Assembly: GCF_900142195.1 (NCBI RefSeq)
Contig: NZ_FRAB01000019.1
Span: forward strand, 55,341-119,340
Reading direction: 5' to 3'
From: Paraburkholderia terricola
Lineage (GTDB): Bacteria; Pseudomonadota; Gammaproteobacteria; Burkholderiales; Burkholderiaceae
DNA length: 64,000 nt
Shown here: one piece after another, positions 7,817 through 17,146 of the stretch
How the letters are laid out: each line of letters begins with the position of its first letter
Numbering within the stretch: the first letter of the stretch is position 1
Notes under the pieces: model-generated
The model's database searches: none
Seen by the model: the letters and a program-made list of their open reading frames with translations, nothing else
What the model was told of the DNA's origin: nothing
Translations under genes and position numbers: made by a program

Positions 7817-8896
7817 TCACGCCGCCACGCGCTCGACGCGCGCGATCCGCTCGCGGGTCGCCGGAATCAGTTCGCGGCCGTAGTCGATCGCGTCTTCGAG
7901 CGGATCGAAGCCGCGCACGAGGAAGGTCGAGACGCCGAGCGCGTAATACTCGGCGAGCGTCTCGGCGACCTGGTCCGGCGTGCCGACCAGCGCCGTCGAA
8001 TTCGAGCGGCCGCCGATTTCCTTCGCAATGCCGGTCCAGAGGCGCTCGTCGACGCGGTCCGATTCACCGGATGCCGCGAGCAGCCGGCGCGCGCCCTCGC
8101 TCTGCGCCGGCCCGCCGACCCCGAGTCCTTGCGCCGCGCGCAGCCGTCGGGTCTCTTCGAGAATATGGTCCGCGCGCTCCCACGCGGCGGCTTCGGTGGC
8201 GGCGAGAATCGGCCGGAACGACACGGAGAAGCGCACGCTGCGGCCGTGTTTGGCGGCTTCGGCGCGCACGCGGGCGACTTGCTCCCGCACTTGCGCTTTC
8301 GATTCGCCCCACAGCGCGTAGACGTCCGCGTGACGGCCGGCGATTTCCAGCGCGGGCGCCGACGCGCCGCCGAAGTACACGGGGATGTGCGGCTGCTGCA
8401 CCGGCTTCACTTCGGAGAAAGCCTGTTCGAAGCGGTAGTACTGGCCGTCGTGGTCGAAGGGTTCGGCTTCGGTCCAGACACGGCGCAGGATGTGCAGGTA
8501 TTCGTCGGTGCGGGCATAGCGTTCGTCGTGCGAGAGGAAGTCGCCGTCGCGGCGTTGTTCGGCGTCGTCGCCACCGGAGATGATGTGCACGGCGAGGCGG
8601 CCGCCCGAGTAATGGTCGAGCGTTGCGAGCTGACGCGCGGCGAGCGTCGGCGCGACGAAGCCGGGGCGATGCGCGAGCATGAAATGCACCTTGCTCGTGA
8701 CGCTGGCCGCGTGCGCGACGGTCAGGAGCGCGTCGGGGCTCGTCGAATGATGCGGCACCAGGATACGGTTGAAACCCGCGGCTTCGTGAGCACGGGCGAA
8801 TTGCCCGACGTACTCGATGTCGATCGCCGGACCTTGCGGCGCGTGCGTTTCAGACACCTTGCGGGCCTGGATCATGCCGATGAATTCGATGGACAC
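7817..8896 (-). CDS. SsuD-like FMNH2-dependent alkanesulfonate monooxygenase
   Basis: At 359 aa, this luciferase-like (LLM class) flavin monooxygenase has the family signposts: GFNRILVPHHSTSPDALLT, VHFMLAHRPGFVAPTLAARQLATLDHYSGGRL, HIISGGDDAEQRRDGDF, a YARTDEYLHILRRVW helix, VYFGGASAPALE and GTPDQVAETL. The closest known function is SsuD, which uses reduced FMN and O2 to release sulfite from alkanesulfonates. No SsuE-type flavin reductase is in the window. The start is a GTG with GGAGA upstream. It heads the minus-strand cluster and is followed after 11 bases by the aldolase gene. The exact substrate is open. Confidence 0.85.
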   Translation of the reverse strand: MSIEFIGMIQARKVSETHAPQGPAIDIEYVGQFARAHEAAGFNRILVPHHSTSPDALLTVAHAASVTSKVHFMLAHRPGFVAPTLAARQLATLDHYSGGRLAVHIISGGDDAEQRRDGDFLSHDERYARTDEYLHILRRVWTEAEPFDHDGQYYRFEQAFSEVKPVQQPHIPVYFGGASAPALEIAGRHADVYALWGESKAQVREQVARVRAEAAKHGRSVRFSVSFRPILAATEAAAWERADHILEETRRLRAAQGLGVGGPAQSEGARRLLAASGESDRVDERLWTGIAKEIGGRSNSTALVGTPDQVAETLAEYYALGVSTFLVRGFDPLEDAIDYGRELIPATRERIARVERVAA

Positions 8897-9336
8897 GATG
8901 GGGGTCTCCCGGAATGGATGGGTGTGCGCCCGGCATGGATAGGCTCGGCTGGGCGGCGGCGGTTCTTGTTCGACGCATTTGCTGTTTGCTCAGGGGAGTT
9001 AAGGTAGCAGCGCTGAATGCGCTTGTTAAATATTGATCGGCGATATGTTTATCGGGTTTGGGTGGAATGAGGCTTGGCGTTTCGGCCCTGCAGCGCGTGG
9101 TAGCTCGGCGGCCCGGATGTATTCCAGGCGGAGACAGCCAACTGGTTGTTGCGCGGGGCGATTTGTTTGCGAAGGTCGCAAAGCCCCGCAACCCGAGGCA
9201 GCGGAACGCCGAATGGATGGCGCGCGGAGCATGGCTGACCGCGGAAGTAGCCGTGCGCGCGAGGCACAGGCGATCGCGCTAAAAACCGAGCGCGAGATAT
9301 TGAAGAGAAGAAGTCACGCGAGGCGCGGCTTGGCCG
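8897..9336. other. Intergenic region upstream of the sulfur cluster
   Basis: This 440-base stretch separates the monooxygenase gene from the TPR/glycosyltransferase gene upstream on the same strand. Short frames here have no family features. The stretch around 9028-9060 is AT-rich and holds a palindrome, noted separately. I see no terminator with a T run and no RNA gene. Confidence 0.6.
9041..9054. promoter_or_regulatory. Candidate operator for the sulfur cluster
   Basis: CGATA-TGTT-TATCG is a perfect 5-bp inverted repeat in an AT-rich patch about 145 bases upstream of the monooxygenase start. It is a plausible regulator site (CysB/SsuR type expected from context), unproven. Confidence 0.25.
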
Positions 9337-10824
9337 TCAGCCGCGCCCCAACCCATCAATCCGCTCCCTGACTTGCGCGATCACCGGCGCCCAGTCACCG
9401 ACCCGCGGCTGTCGAAACAACGCCACCGAATCGTACCAGGCCGTGACCGGCGAGGCATCGCCCCAGAACCATGCGGATACGTGGTCGATCATCAGGCAGG
9501 TCGGCACGCCGAGCGCACCGGCCAGATGCGCGGGCCCGCTGTCGATCGTGACCACCAGATCCAGATTCGCCAGCAACGCCGCTACATCGTCGAATCCGGA
9601 TCGAAAATGATGCGTCAGGTCGACGACTTCCAGCCCCTTGGCTCGCCACTGCGCGACCGTCTCGCCGCGTCCCGGCGACAACGCGAAATAGCTCACGCCC
9701 GGCACATTCAATAGCGCTTCGAATTGCCCGGCGGGCACTGAGCGCCGCATGTCGCGGATATGCTCGGGATTGCCGTTCCACACCAGCCCGACCGTGCGAT
9801 TGCGCTTGTTACCGGCGACGCGCGCGTCGACATGGGCGTCGATCCGCTTGCGCCATGCCTGAACGAGCGACGGCTCGGCGCTCAGGTACGGCGCGCCCCA
9901 TCCGGCAGCCTCGAAAACGCCGAGCCGCAGCGGCAGGCTCATCAGCCCGCAGTGGAAATCGGGCCGTGTTTCGAGGCTCGTTTCGAGCGGTAAATCGGCG
10001 GGCAATATCCGCTCGAACAAATGCCGCAACGGCCCGTCGTGACCGAAGATGACCCGGCCGCCTTCGCGTCTCGCCCGCTGCGCCAACAGCGGCAGAAAGC
10101 GCACCGCCCAAAGGCAGTCGCCATTGCCTTGTTCGCCATAGACAACCAGCGTCTTGCCGGCCAGCGATTCGCCCCGCCAATGCGCGCTGATTGCCGCGAG
10201 CGCATGCTGCGCGTTGTTGAGATCGTCGGCGAACGCGACGCGTGCTTCGTAATGCGCCCAGCCCTCGGCGAAACGCCCGGAACGAAGTTCGAGTTCCGAG
10301 AGGTCGAACAGCGCATGCGCGTTGTTCGGCGCGAGCACCAGCACGTGCCTGAGCAACGCCTCGGCTTCGGCAAAACGCGCCTGCTCCTTCACGCACAGCG
10401 CGAGCTTGTGTAGCGCCACCGGGTTGCCGGGCACGACGCGCACCGCTTCGCGCAGCAGCCGCTCGGCCGTGGCGAAGTCGTCGCGCTGCTGGATGGCCGC
10501 GGCGCGCCAGATCAGCGCGTCGGCGTTTTCGACGTTTTGCGAGAGCAGCAGTCCGGTGGCGGACTCGACCAGCGCCCAATCGCGCATGACGAACGCCGTC
10601 TGCGCAATCGTGTGAAGGAGCGTGGCTTCGTGGGAAGGATCGAGTCGATAGGCGCGCACCAGCGCGGCAAGCGCCTCGCGGTGGCCCGCTTTGTCACTGC
10701 CTGCGTGCTGCAGCAGCATCTGGCCCAACGCGAGCCACTCGGCGGCGCCCGCATTGGGCGCGGCGGCCCGCGCGCGCAAGTCCGCCAGTGGGCTACTGGG
10801 GGGCAGGGTATTCAGGTCGTTCAT
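9337..10824 (-). CDS. TPR protein with C-terminal glycosyltransferase-like domain
   Basis: The 495-aa protein has tetratricopeptide repeats over roughly residues 20-200 (for example DALIWRAAAIQQRDDFATAERLLREAVRVVPGNPVALHKLA). A C-terminal domain related to GT-B heptosyltransferase-like enzymes (GT9) follows. It is recognised by GKTLVVYGEQGNGDCLWAVRFLPLL, GLVWNGNPEHIRDMRRS and TIDSGPAHLAGALGVPTCLMI. TPR-GT9 fusions of this kind are frequent in Burkholderiales and are usually unassigned, with roles proposed in surface glycan or protein glycosylation. No signal peptide is seen. It lies 54 bases after aroC on the same strand, with a small palindrome in between (10834-10848), so it may share a transcript with it. 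Confidence 0.78.
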   Translation of the reverse strand: MNDLNTLPPSSPLADLRARAAAPNAGAAEWLALGQMLLQHAGSDKAGHREALAALVRAYRLDPSHEATLLHTIAQTAFVMRDWALVESATGLLLSQNVENADALIWRAAAIQQRDDFATAERLLREAVRVVPGNPVALHKLALCVKEQARFAEAEALLRHVLVLAPNNAHALFDLSELELRSGRFAEGWAHYEARVAFADDLNNAQHALAAISAHWRGESLAGKTLVVYGEQGNGDCLWAVRFLPLLAQRARREGGRVIFGHDGPLRHLFERILPADLPLETSLETRPDFHCGLMSLPLRLGVFEAAGWGAPYLSAEPSLVQAWRKRIDAHVDARVAGNKRNRTVGLVWNGNPEHIRDMRRSVPAGQFEALLNVPGVSYFALSPGRGETVAQWRAKGLEVVDLTHHFRSGFDDVAALLANLDLVVTIDSGPAHLAGALGVPTCLMIDHVSAWFWGDASPVTAWYDSVALFRQPRVGDWAPVIAQVRERIDGLGRG

Positions 10825-10878
10825 CGGGAAGGCGCCACGCCGCGTGGCATGAAGACGAAGCCGCGCGGGAAACGCCCG

Positions 10879-11979
10879 TTACGGCGCACTCGCCGCGATC
10901 TTCGGCGTGCTGACCGCGACATCGCCGCACTGCGCGCGGTGGCGCAGCGCGTGGTCGATCAGCACGAGCGCGAGCATCGATTCAGCGATCGGCGTGGCGC
11001 GAATGCCGACACACGGATCATGCCGCCCGAACGTTTCGACGATGGCCGGCTGCCCCGCCTTGTCGATCGAACGGCGCGGCGTGCGAATGCTCGACGTGGG
11101 CTTGATCGCGATCGACACCGTGATGTCCTGCCCGGTGGAAATGCCGCCGAGCACGCCGCCCGCGTGATTGCCGACGAAGCCCTCCGGCGTCAGTTCGTCG
11201 CCATGCACCGAACCGCGTTGCGCGACGCTGGCGAAGCCCGCGCCGATCTCGACGCCCTTGACGGCGTTGATGCCCATCATCGCGTGCGCGATGTCCGCGT
11301 CGAGACGGTCGAACAGCGGCTCGCCAAGGCCGACCGGCACGCCGGAAGCCACCACGTTGATGCGCGCGCCGATGGAGTCGCCCTCCTTGCGCAGCGCGTC
11401 CATGTACGCTTCCAATTGCGGCACGATCTCGGCGTTCGGCGCGAAGAACGGATTTTCACGCACTTGCGCCCAGTCGACGAAAGGCACGTCGATCTCGCCG
11501 AGCGCGGCCATGTAGCCGCGAATCTCGACGCCGAACTTCTCGCGCAGCCACTTCTTCGCGACCGCGCCCGCCGCCACCGTGGGCGCCGTCAGACGCGCCG
11601 ACGAACGGCCGCCGCCGCGATAGTCGCGAATGCCGTATTTCTGCCAGTAGGTGTAGTCCGCATGACCTGGGCGGAACGTCTCGGCGATGTTGCCGTAGTC
11701 CTTGCTGCGCTGGTCCGTGTTGCGGATCAGCAGCGCGATCGGTGCGCCGGTGGTCTCACCTTCGAACACGCCGGACAGGATCTCGACCTTGTCTTCTTCC
11801 TGACGCTGCGTGACGTGGCGCGACGTGCCGGGTTTGCGGCGGTCGAGTTCGAGCTGGATGTCGGCTTCGTTGAGCGCCATGCCCGGCGGGCAGCCGTCGA
11901 TCACGCAGCCGATAGCGGGACCGTGCGATTCGCCGAAGGTCGTGACAGTGAAAAGCGTACCGAGCGTGTTGCCGGACAT
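10879..11979 (-). CDS. aroC: Chorismate synthase
   Basis: AroC makes chorismate from 5-enolpyruvylshikimate-3-phosphate, the last common step of aromatic amino-acid biosynthesis, in the cytoplasm with reduced FMN. The 366-aa product starts MSGNTLGTLFTVTTFGESHG, the conserved N terminus. It carries the other family motifs GHADYTYWQKYGIRDYRGGGRSSARLTA and GISTGQDI, plus RHDPCVGIRA near the end. Length is normal. An upstream in-frame extension lacks similarity, so the start is set at ATG 11979. The 124-base spacer to the preceding gene has AT-rich bases (CATAATAA on the minus strand near 12015) that could be a promoter. Confidence 0.97.
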   Translation of the reverse strand: MSGNTLGTLFTVTTFGESHGPAIGCVIDGCPPGMALNEADIQLELDRRKPGTSRHVTQRQEEDKVEILSGVFEGETTGAPIALLIRNTDQRSKDYGNIAETFRPGHADYTYWQKYGIRDYRGGGRSSARLTAPTVAAGAVAKKWLREKFGVEIRGYMAALGEIDVPFVDWAQVRENPFFAPNAEIVPQLEAYMDALRKEGDSIGARINVVASGVPVGLGEPLFDRLDADIAHAMMGINAVKGVEIGAGFASVAQRGSVHGDELTPEGFVGNHAGGVLGGISTGQDITVSIAIKPTSSIRTPRRSIDKAGQPAIVETFGRHDPCVGIRATPIAESMLALVLIDHALRHRAQCGDVAVSTPKIAASAP

Positions 11980-12103
11980 GGGCGTCGTCCAAAAGAAATG
12001 CGGGGGAAGCGTTATTATGCCAGCCCGCATGGCGCGAGGGCGGGCCGCCCGCGTGCTTATGACTTGAGGACAAGCCGCGAGCCGCCGCGACGCCGGCGCG
12101 GCC

Positions 12104-14041
12104 TTACTTGCGCGCCCCACGCAATTCGGTGACGATCCGCTGCAGCATCTCCGGCGTCGCGAGCGCCGGATCGATCGGCTCGCCCACCGCCAGGGTCAGC
12201 CGGCTCATCACGCCCTTCTGTATCGGCCGCGGCCAGCGCGCATCGTCGGCGCGCGAAAACACGCTGCCCCACAGGCCGCGCAGCGCCATCGGTATCACCG
12301 GCGCGGGCGTGCGCCGGATGATTTCGGTCACGCCGTGGCGAAACGGATTCATTTCACCGGTTCTCGTGAGCTTGCCTTCCGGGAAAATACAGACCAGTTC
12401 GCCCTCGGCGAGCGCCTGCGCGCATCGCTCATAAGCTTGCGTGAGCAGCTGGGCGTCCTGATGCGCCGGCGCGATAGGAATCGCCTTCGCATGACGGAAC
12501 ACCCAGCCGGCGAACGGCGACCTGAAGATCTGATGGTCCATCACGAAACGGATCGGCCGCGGGCTCTCCGCCATGATCACGATCGCGTCGACAAAGCTCA
12601 CGTGGTTGCACACCAGCACCGCGGCGCCTTCCTCGGGAATGCGCTCGGCATGCACGAGACGCATCCGGTAAAACGTATGCACGAGCACCCATGCGATGAA
12701 GCGCAGCAGAAACTCGGGCACCAGCGAATAGATGTAGGTCGCGACGACGATGTTCAGCAACGCCGTAACCAGAAAAATCGCCGGAATGCCGAAGCCCGCC
12801 GCGGTCAACGCCATCGCCATCAGCGCCGAGACGATCATGAACAACGAATTCAGAATATTGTTCGCGGCGATGATGCGCGCGCGGTGACTCGGCTGGCTGC
12901 GGCTCTGGATCAGCGCGTAGAGCGGCACGCTGTAGAACCCGCCGAACATGGCGAGCAGGAACAGGTCGGCCAGCACGCGCCAATGGGCGGGCCGCACGAG
13001 AAATTCGCCGACGGCGAGCAGATGTCCCGCGGGCGGCAGCGCGCGGCTCGCGAAAAACAGGTCGATTGCGAACACGCTCATGCCGATCGAGCCGAGCGGC
13101 ACCAGGCCGATTTCGATGCGCCGCTTCGAGAGCTTTTCGCACAACAGCGAACCGATGCCGATGCCGATCGAGAACGTGCCGAGCAGCACCGTCACCACGT
13201 CCGGGTCGGCGGACAGCACGTTTTTCGCAAAGCTGAAAAACGACGACAGAAAAGTCGCGCCGACGAACCACAGCCACGATATGCCGAGCAGGCTCAGAAA
13301 CACGGTGCGGTTTTCGCGCGCCAGCTTCAGGTTGCGCCACGTCTCGCTAACCGGATTCCAGTTGATGCGCAGGTCCGGCTGCGGCGCCGCCGTGACCGGC
13401 ACGAAGCTCGACACGAAGCGCCCCGCCAGCGCAACCGCGACACAGGCGCAAGCCAGCACGATCGCGCCATGTTCGACGAACCCCGCGCCGGCGCCGCCGA
13501 CGATCGTGCCGATCAAGATCGCGACGAACGTGCCCATCTCGACCATGCCGTTGCCGCCCACCAGTTCCGCCTTCGACAGATGCTGCGGCAGGTACGAGTA
13601 TTTGACCGGTCCGAACACGGTCGAATGGACGCCCATCAGAAACGTGCATGCATACAGCAACGGTGCGTTATGCAGCAGAAAACCCGCGCCGCCGATCAGC
13701 ATCACGACGATCTCGAAGCTCTTGACGAAGCGCGTGAGCATCGCCTTGTCGTACTTGTCGGCGATCTGGCCGGAGGTGGCGGACAGCAGCACGAACGGCA
13801 AGATGAAGATCGCCGAAATCAGAAACGCCGCCGTTTTCGGATCGACGCCGGAAAAGCGCGCCGCCTGATACGTGACGAGCGACGTGAAGCCGATCTTGAA
13901 GACGTTGTCGTTCATCGCGCCGAGGAACTGGGTCCAGAAAAAAGGCGCGAAGCGGCGCTGCCGCAGTAGCCGGAACTGCGATTCGTGCGCCTCGTGCGGG
14001 CGCGCGGCACGACGGCCGGCAGGTATCGGACGATCGCTCAT
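12104..14041 (-). CDS. MFS transporter fused to PlsC-type acyltransferase (LplT/Aas-like)
   Basis: The N-terminal part (to about residue 420) is a major facilitator with about 12 membrane segments, starting FAPFFWTQFLGAMNDNVFK, a signature of the lysophospholipid transporter LplT. The C-terminal part (about 440-645) is a glycerophospholipid acyltransferase with the HX4D motif (NHVSFVDA) and the FPEGKLTR motif. In E. coli, LplT and the acyltransferase-synthetase Aas are separate and remodel lysophospholipids. Here the transporter and acyltransferase are in one 645-aa chain and the AMP-binding synthetase domain is absent. The likely role is flipping and re-acylating lysophospholipids at the inner membrane. 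It is upstream of aroC on the same strand. Confidence 0.88.
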   Translation of the reverse strand: MSDRPIPAGRRAARPHEAHESQFRLLRQRRFAPFFWTQFLGAMNDNVFKIGFTSLVTYQAARFSGVDPKTAAFLISAIFILPFVLLSATSGQIADKYDKAMLTRFVKSFEIVVMLIGGAGFLLHNAPLLYACTFLMGVHSTVFGPVKYSYLPQHLSKAELVGGNGMVEMGTFVAILIGTIVGGAGAGFVEHGAIVLACACVAVALAGRFVSSFVPVTAAPQPDLRINWNPVSETWRNLKLARENRTVFLSLLGISWLWFVGATFLSSFFSFAKNVLSADPDVVTVLLGTFSIGIGIGSLLCEKLSKRRIEIGLVPLGSIGMSVFAIDLFFASRALPPAGHLLAVGEFLVRPAHWRVLADLFLLAMFGGFYSVPLYALIQSRSQPSHRARIIAANNILNSLFMIVSALMAMALTAAGFGIPAIFLVTALLNIVVATYIYSLVPEFLLRFIAWVLVHTFYRMRLVHAERIPEEGAAVLVCNHVSFVDAIVIMAESPRPIRFVMDHQIFRSPFAGWVFRHAKAIPIAPAHQDAQLLTQAYERCAQALAEGELVCIFPEGKLTRTGEMNPFRHGVTEIIRRTPAPVIPMALRGLWGSVFSRADDARWPRPIQKGVMSRLTLAVGEPIDPALATPEMLQRIVTELRGARK

Positions 14042-14100
14042 GAAGGTCGGGGAACGGGTTGAACGAGCAACGAGAGGGAAAGAGACGCGGGCCCGGAGAC

Positions 14101-14127
14101 AAAAAAAGCGCGCGCTTTCGCGCGCGC
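14101..14127 (-). terminator. Rho-independent terminator after the CBS gene
   Basis: An 8-bp perfect GC-only stem (14108-14115 with 14120-14127) with a 4-base loop is followed on the minus strand by seven T residues. It would stop transcripts of the CBS-domain gene before the MFS-acyltransferase gene. Confidence 0.88.
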
Positions 14128-14184
14128 CTTGACTGCATTTTCGCGCTCACGGCAACGCCGAACGCCGCGGCGAGCCACCGGGCA

Positions 14185-14646
14185 TCAACGCGCCGGCTGC
14201 TGCTCCTGTTGCTCTTCCGGCCAGTCGCGGATGTATGCCTTGAGCATGCGATTTTCGAAGCCCTGCTCTTCGACCACCGCCTTCGCGACGTCGTAGAACG
14301 AGATCACGCCCATCAGCGTGCGGGCTTCCATGACGGGCAGATAGCGCACGTGGTGCTCGAGCATCATGCGGCGCACTTCGTTGACGTCCGTTTCGGGCGT
14401 GCAGGTGAGCGGATGGTCGTCCATGACCTTACGGATCGTTGACGTGCCGACGCTGCCGCCATGCTTGCTCAGCGTGAGAATGATTTCACGGAAGGTGAGC
14501 ATGCCGACCAGGTCGCCGTATTCCATCACGACGAGCGAGCCGATATCGTGCTCGGCCATGGTGTTGACTGCGTCGTGCAGCGTGGTATCCGGCGTAACCG
14601 TGAAAAGGGTGTTGCCCTTGACTTTAAGAATGTCGCTGACTCGCAT
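14185..14646 (-). CDS. Two-CBS-domain protein
   Basis: The 153-aa protein is almost entirely a CBS pair. The first domain starts MRVSDILKVKGNTLFTVTPDTTLHDAVNTMAEHDIGSLVV and the second IRKVMDDHPLTCTPETDVNEVRRMMLEHHVRYLPVM. CBS pairs bind adenine nucleotides and act as energy or redox sensors. Stand-alone versions are common in Proteobacteria and regulate partners that are mostly unknown. No other domain is attached. It appears monocistronic, with its own terminator downstream. Confidence 0.9.
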   Translation of the reverse strand: MRVSDILKVKGNTLFTVTPDTTLHDAVNTMAEHDIGSLVVMEYGDLVGMLTFREIILTLSKHGGSVGTSTIRKVMDDHPLTCTPETDVNEVRRMMLEHHVRYLPVMEARTLMGVISFYDVAKAVVEEQGFENRMLKAYIRDWPEEQQEQQPAR

Positions 14647-14885
14647 GATCGTCTCCCGTGATACCCGCTAAGCTCGTAATGCATGAATGACTTTCGATCC
14701 TAGCGGAAAGGCCCATAAAAGGAAAGCGGCCCGCCCGCCAAGGCGCGGCGGGTGTTCTCCTGCCCGAACCCGCATGAGCGCTCGCGCGCGCATCGGGAAA
14801 ACCGCGCTTGATGCGGTTCGTGCCGGTGATAGGATGGCCGCCACTTTCACCTTTCGCGAGGCCTTCCGTGGCCCCGCCGCCCAGG

Positions 14886-16316
14886 ATGTCCGCCAACCGT
14901 TTCGATACGCTTGCGCTGCACGCCGGCGCCGCTCCCGACCCCGCCACCGGCGCGCGCGCCACACCCATTTACCAGACTACCTCCTTTTCGTTCCGCGATT
15001 CGGACCACGCCGCGGCGCTCTTCAATATGGAGCGCGCCGGCCATGTCTATTCGCGCATCTCCAACCCGACCGTGGCCGTGTTCGAGGAGCGCGTCGCCGC
15101 GCTGGAGAACGGCGCGGGCGCGATCGGCACGGCGAGCGGCCAGGCCGCGCTGCATCTGGCGATCGCCACGCTGATGGCCGCGGGCTCGCATATCGTCGCC
15201 TCCAGCGCGCTATACGGCGGCTCGCACAATCTGCTGCATTACACGTTGCGGCGCTTCGGCATCGAGACGACCTTCGTCAAACCCGGCGATCTCGACGCAT
15301 GGCGCGCCGCGCTGCGCCCGAACACGCGCCTGCTGTTCGGCGAGACGCTCGGCAATCCCGGCCTCGACGTGCTCGACATCGCCGCGCTCGCGCAGATCGC
15401 GCACGAACACCGCGTGCCGCTGCTGGTCGACTCCACCTTCACCACGCCCTACCTGCTCAAACCGTTCGAGCACGGCGCCGACCTCGTTTATCACTCGGCC
15501 ACCAAGTTTCTCGGCGGGCACGGCACGACGATCGGCGGCGTGCTGGTGGACGGCGGCACCTTCGACTTCGACGCCTCGGGGCGCTTCCCCGAATTCACCG
15601 AGCCCTACGAGGGCTTTCACGGCATGGTCTTCAGCGAGGAAAGCACCGTCGCGCCGTTCCTGCTGCGCGCGCGCCGCGAGGGTTTGCGCGACTTCGGCGC
15701 GTGCCTGCATCCGCAAGCCGCCTGGCAACTGCTGCAAGGCATCGAAACGCTGCCGCTGCGCATGGAACGGCACGTCGCCAACACGCGCCGGGTGGTCGAA
15801 TTCCTCGCCGCTCACGCAGCGGTCGAAACGGTCGCCTATCCCGAACTGCCGACGCATCCCGACCATGCGCTCGCGAAGCGTCTGCTGCCGCGCGGCGCGG
15901 GCGCGGTGTTCAGCTTCAACTTGCGCGGCGACCGCGCCGCCGGACGCGCGTTCATCGAAGCGCTCTCGCTGTTCTCGCACCTCGCGAACGTGGGAGACGC
16001 GCGCTCGCTGGTGATCCACCCCGCATCGACCACGCACTTTCGCATGGATGCCGCCGCGCTCGCCGCGGCGGGGATCGCCGAAGGCACGATCCGCCTGTCG
16101 ATCGGTCTCGAAGACCCCGACGATCTGATCGACGACCTCAAGCGCGCGCTGAAGGCCGCGCAGAAGGCGAGCGGGTCGGGCGCATCCGCAGGAGGCGCAT
16201 CGGGCCCAGCGCATAGGGATGCCAAAACCGGCGCATCCGGCCAAGGCGCGATTGAAGCCAGGACCGATGCCTCCCCGTCCGCCCCTGCCGCCAAACCCCG
16301 CCCGGAGTCCGCATGA
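14886..16316 (+). CDS. O-acetylhomoserine sulfhydrylase, MetY type, with extended tail
   Basis: This PLP enzyme of the Cys/Met-metabolism family starts MSANRFDTLALHAG and has GHVYSRISNPT, ALENGAGAIGTASGQAALH, ALYGGSHNLL, DSTFTTPYLLKPFEHGADLVYHS and the PLP lysine K207 in SATKFLGGHGT. The family normally makes homocysteine from O-acetylhomoserine and sulfide, and the long SLYGG-type loop favours MetY over cystathionine gamma-synthase. The conserved domain ends at about residue 430 (DLIDDLKRALKAAQ). A further 45 or so residues, rich in Ala, Gly, Ser and Pro, have no counterpart in the family. The last codon overlaps the start of the alpha/beta hydrolase gene (ATGA). No S-adenosylmethionine riboswitch signature was seen upstream. 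Confidence 0.88.
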   Translation: MSANRFDTLALHAGAAPDPATGARATPIYQTTSFSFRDSDHAAALFNMERAGHVYSRISNPTVAVFEERVAALENGAGAIGTASGQAALHLAIATLMAAGSHIVASSALYGGSHNLLHYTLRRFGIETTFVKPGDLDAWRAALRPNTRLLFGETLGNPGLDVLDIAALAQIAHEHRVPLLVDSTFTTPYLLKPFEHGADLVYHSATKFLGGHGTTIGGVLVDGGTFDFDASGRFPEFTEPYEGFHGMVFSEESTVAPFLLRARREGLRDFGACLHPQAAWQLLQGIETLPLRMERHVANTRRVVEFLAAHAAVETVAYPELPTHPDHALAKRLLPRGAGAVFSFNLRGDRAAGRAFIEALSLFSHLANVGDARSLVIHPASTTHFRMDAAALAAAGIAEGTIRLSIGLEDPDDLIDDLKRALKAAQKASGSGASAGGASGPAHRDAKTGASGQGAIEARTDASPSAPAAKPRPESA

Positions 16317-17146
16317 TCCTCACCGTCCAAGGCAAACCGGCTTACGTGTACACCGGCGGCAAGCCGTTCGATGCGAGCCTGCCGAGCGCCGTGTTCATCC
16401 ACGGCGCCGAGCACGACCATAGCGTCTGGGCGCTGCAAACGCGCTACTTCGCGCATCACGGCTTCGGCGTGCTGGCGGTGGACTTGCCGGGACATTGCCG
16501 CAGCGCCGGGCCCGCGTTGACCACCGTGACGGCGACGGCTGACTGGCTGGCCGCGCTGCTCGATGCCGCCGGCGTGCAACGCGCGTTCGTGGCCGGCCAC
16601 AGCATGGGCTCGCTGATCGCGCTCGACTTCGCGGGCCGCTATCCTGAGCGCGCGACGCATCTCGCGCTACTCGCCACCGCCATGCCGATGGCCGTCTCCG
16701 ACACGCTGCTCGAAGCCGCGCTGCATCGCGAGCCCGATGCCATCGCCATGGTCAACGAGTGGTCGCACTCGACGCTCGCGGCCAAGCCCTCCTGCCCCGG
16801 CCCCGGCTTCTGGTTGCACGGCATGAACCAGCGGCTGATGGAGCGCGTCGCGGCAACCGGCGAACCGCACCTGTTCCATACCGACTTCACGGCTTGCAAT
16901 ACCTACGCGGACGGCCTCGCCCGCGCCGCCCAAGTGCGTTGCGCGGTGCGCCTGATCGTCGGCCGGCGCGATGCGATGACCCCGCCGCGCGCCGCCAGGG
17001 CGCTCGCCGACGCGCTCGCGCAAAGAGGCGTGGCGATCGACACCGTGATGCTCGAAGCCGGCCATGCGCTGATGACCGAGCAGCCCGACGCCACGCTCGA
17101 CGCCCTTTTCAGCTTCGCTTGCAGCCCGCCTCGCGTCGCCTCATAA
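16313..17146 (+). CDS. Alpha/beta hydrolase
   Basis: The 277-aa product has the alpha/beta-hydrolase fold: the oxyanion HG at 30-31 (FIHGAEHDHSVW), a nucleophile elbow GHSMG with Ser97, an acid in IVGRRDAMTPP and the catalytic His in EAGHALM near the end. Its start overlaps the MetY-type gene by four bases, so the two are probably made together. That pairing suggests an esterase or thioesterase acting on a metabolite tied to homoserine or thiol metabolism, but no specific substrate can be named. It is distinct from MetX acetyltransferases, which are longer and carry other motifs. Confidence 0.85.
   Translation: MILTVQGKPAYVYTGGKPFDASLPSAVFIHGAEHDHSVWALQTRYFAHHGFGVLAVDLPGHCRSAGPALTTVTATADWLAALLDAAGVQRAFVAGHSMGSLIALDFAGRYPERATHLALLATAMPMAVSDTLLEAALHREPDAIAMVNEWSHSTLAAKPSCPGPGFWLHGMNQRLMERVAATGEPHLFHTDFTACNTYADGLARAAQVRCAVRLIVGRRDAMTPPRAARALADALAQRGVAIDTVMLEAGHALMTEQPDATLDALFSFACSPPRVAS

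Noticed and set aside
12335..13969. 544-codon plus-strand frame opposite the MFS-acyltransferase gene
   Set aside because: Highly charged, His/Arg/Gln-rich, with no family features; shadow of the real gene.
14647..14885. S-adenosylmethionine riboswitch before the MetY-type gene
   Set aside because: No conserved riboswitch core, and no terminator hairpin with a T run before the start codon.
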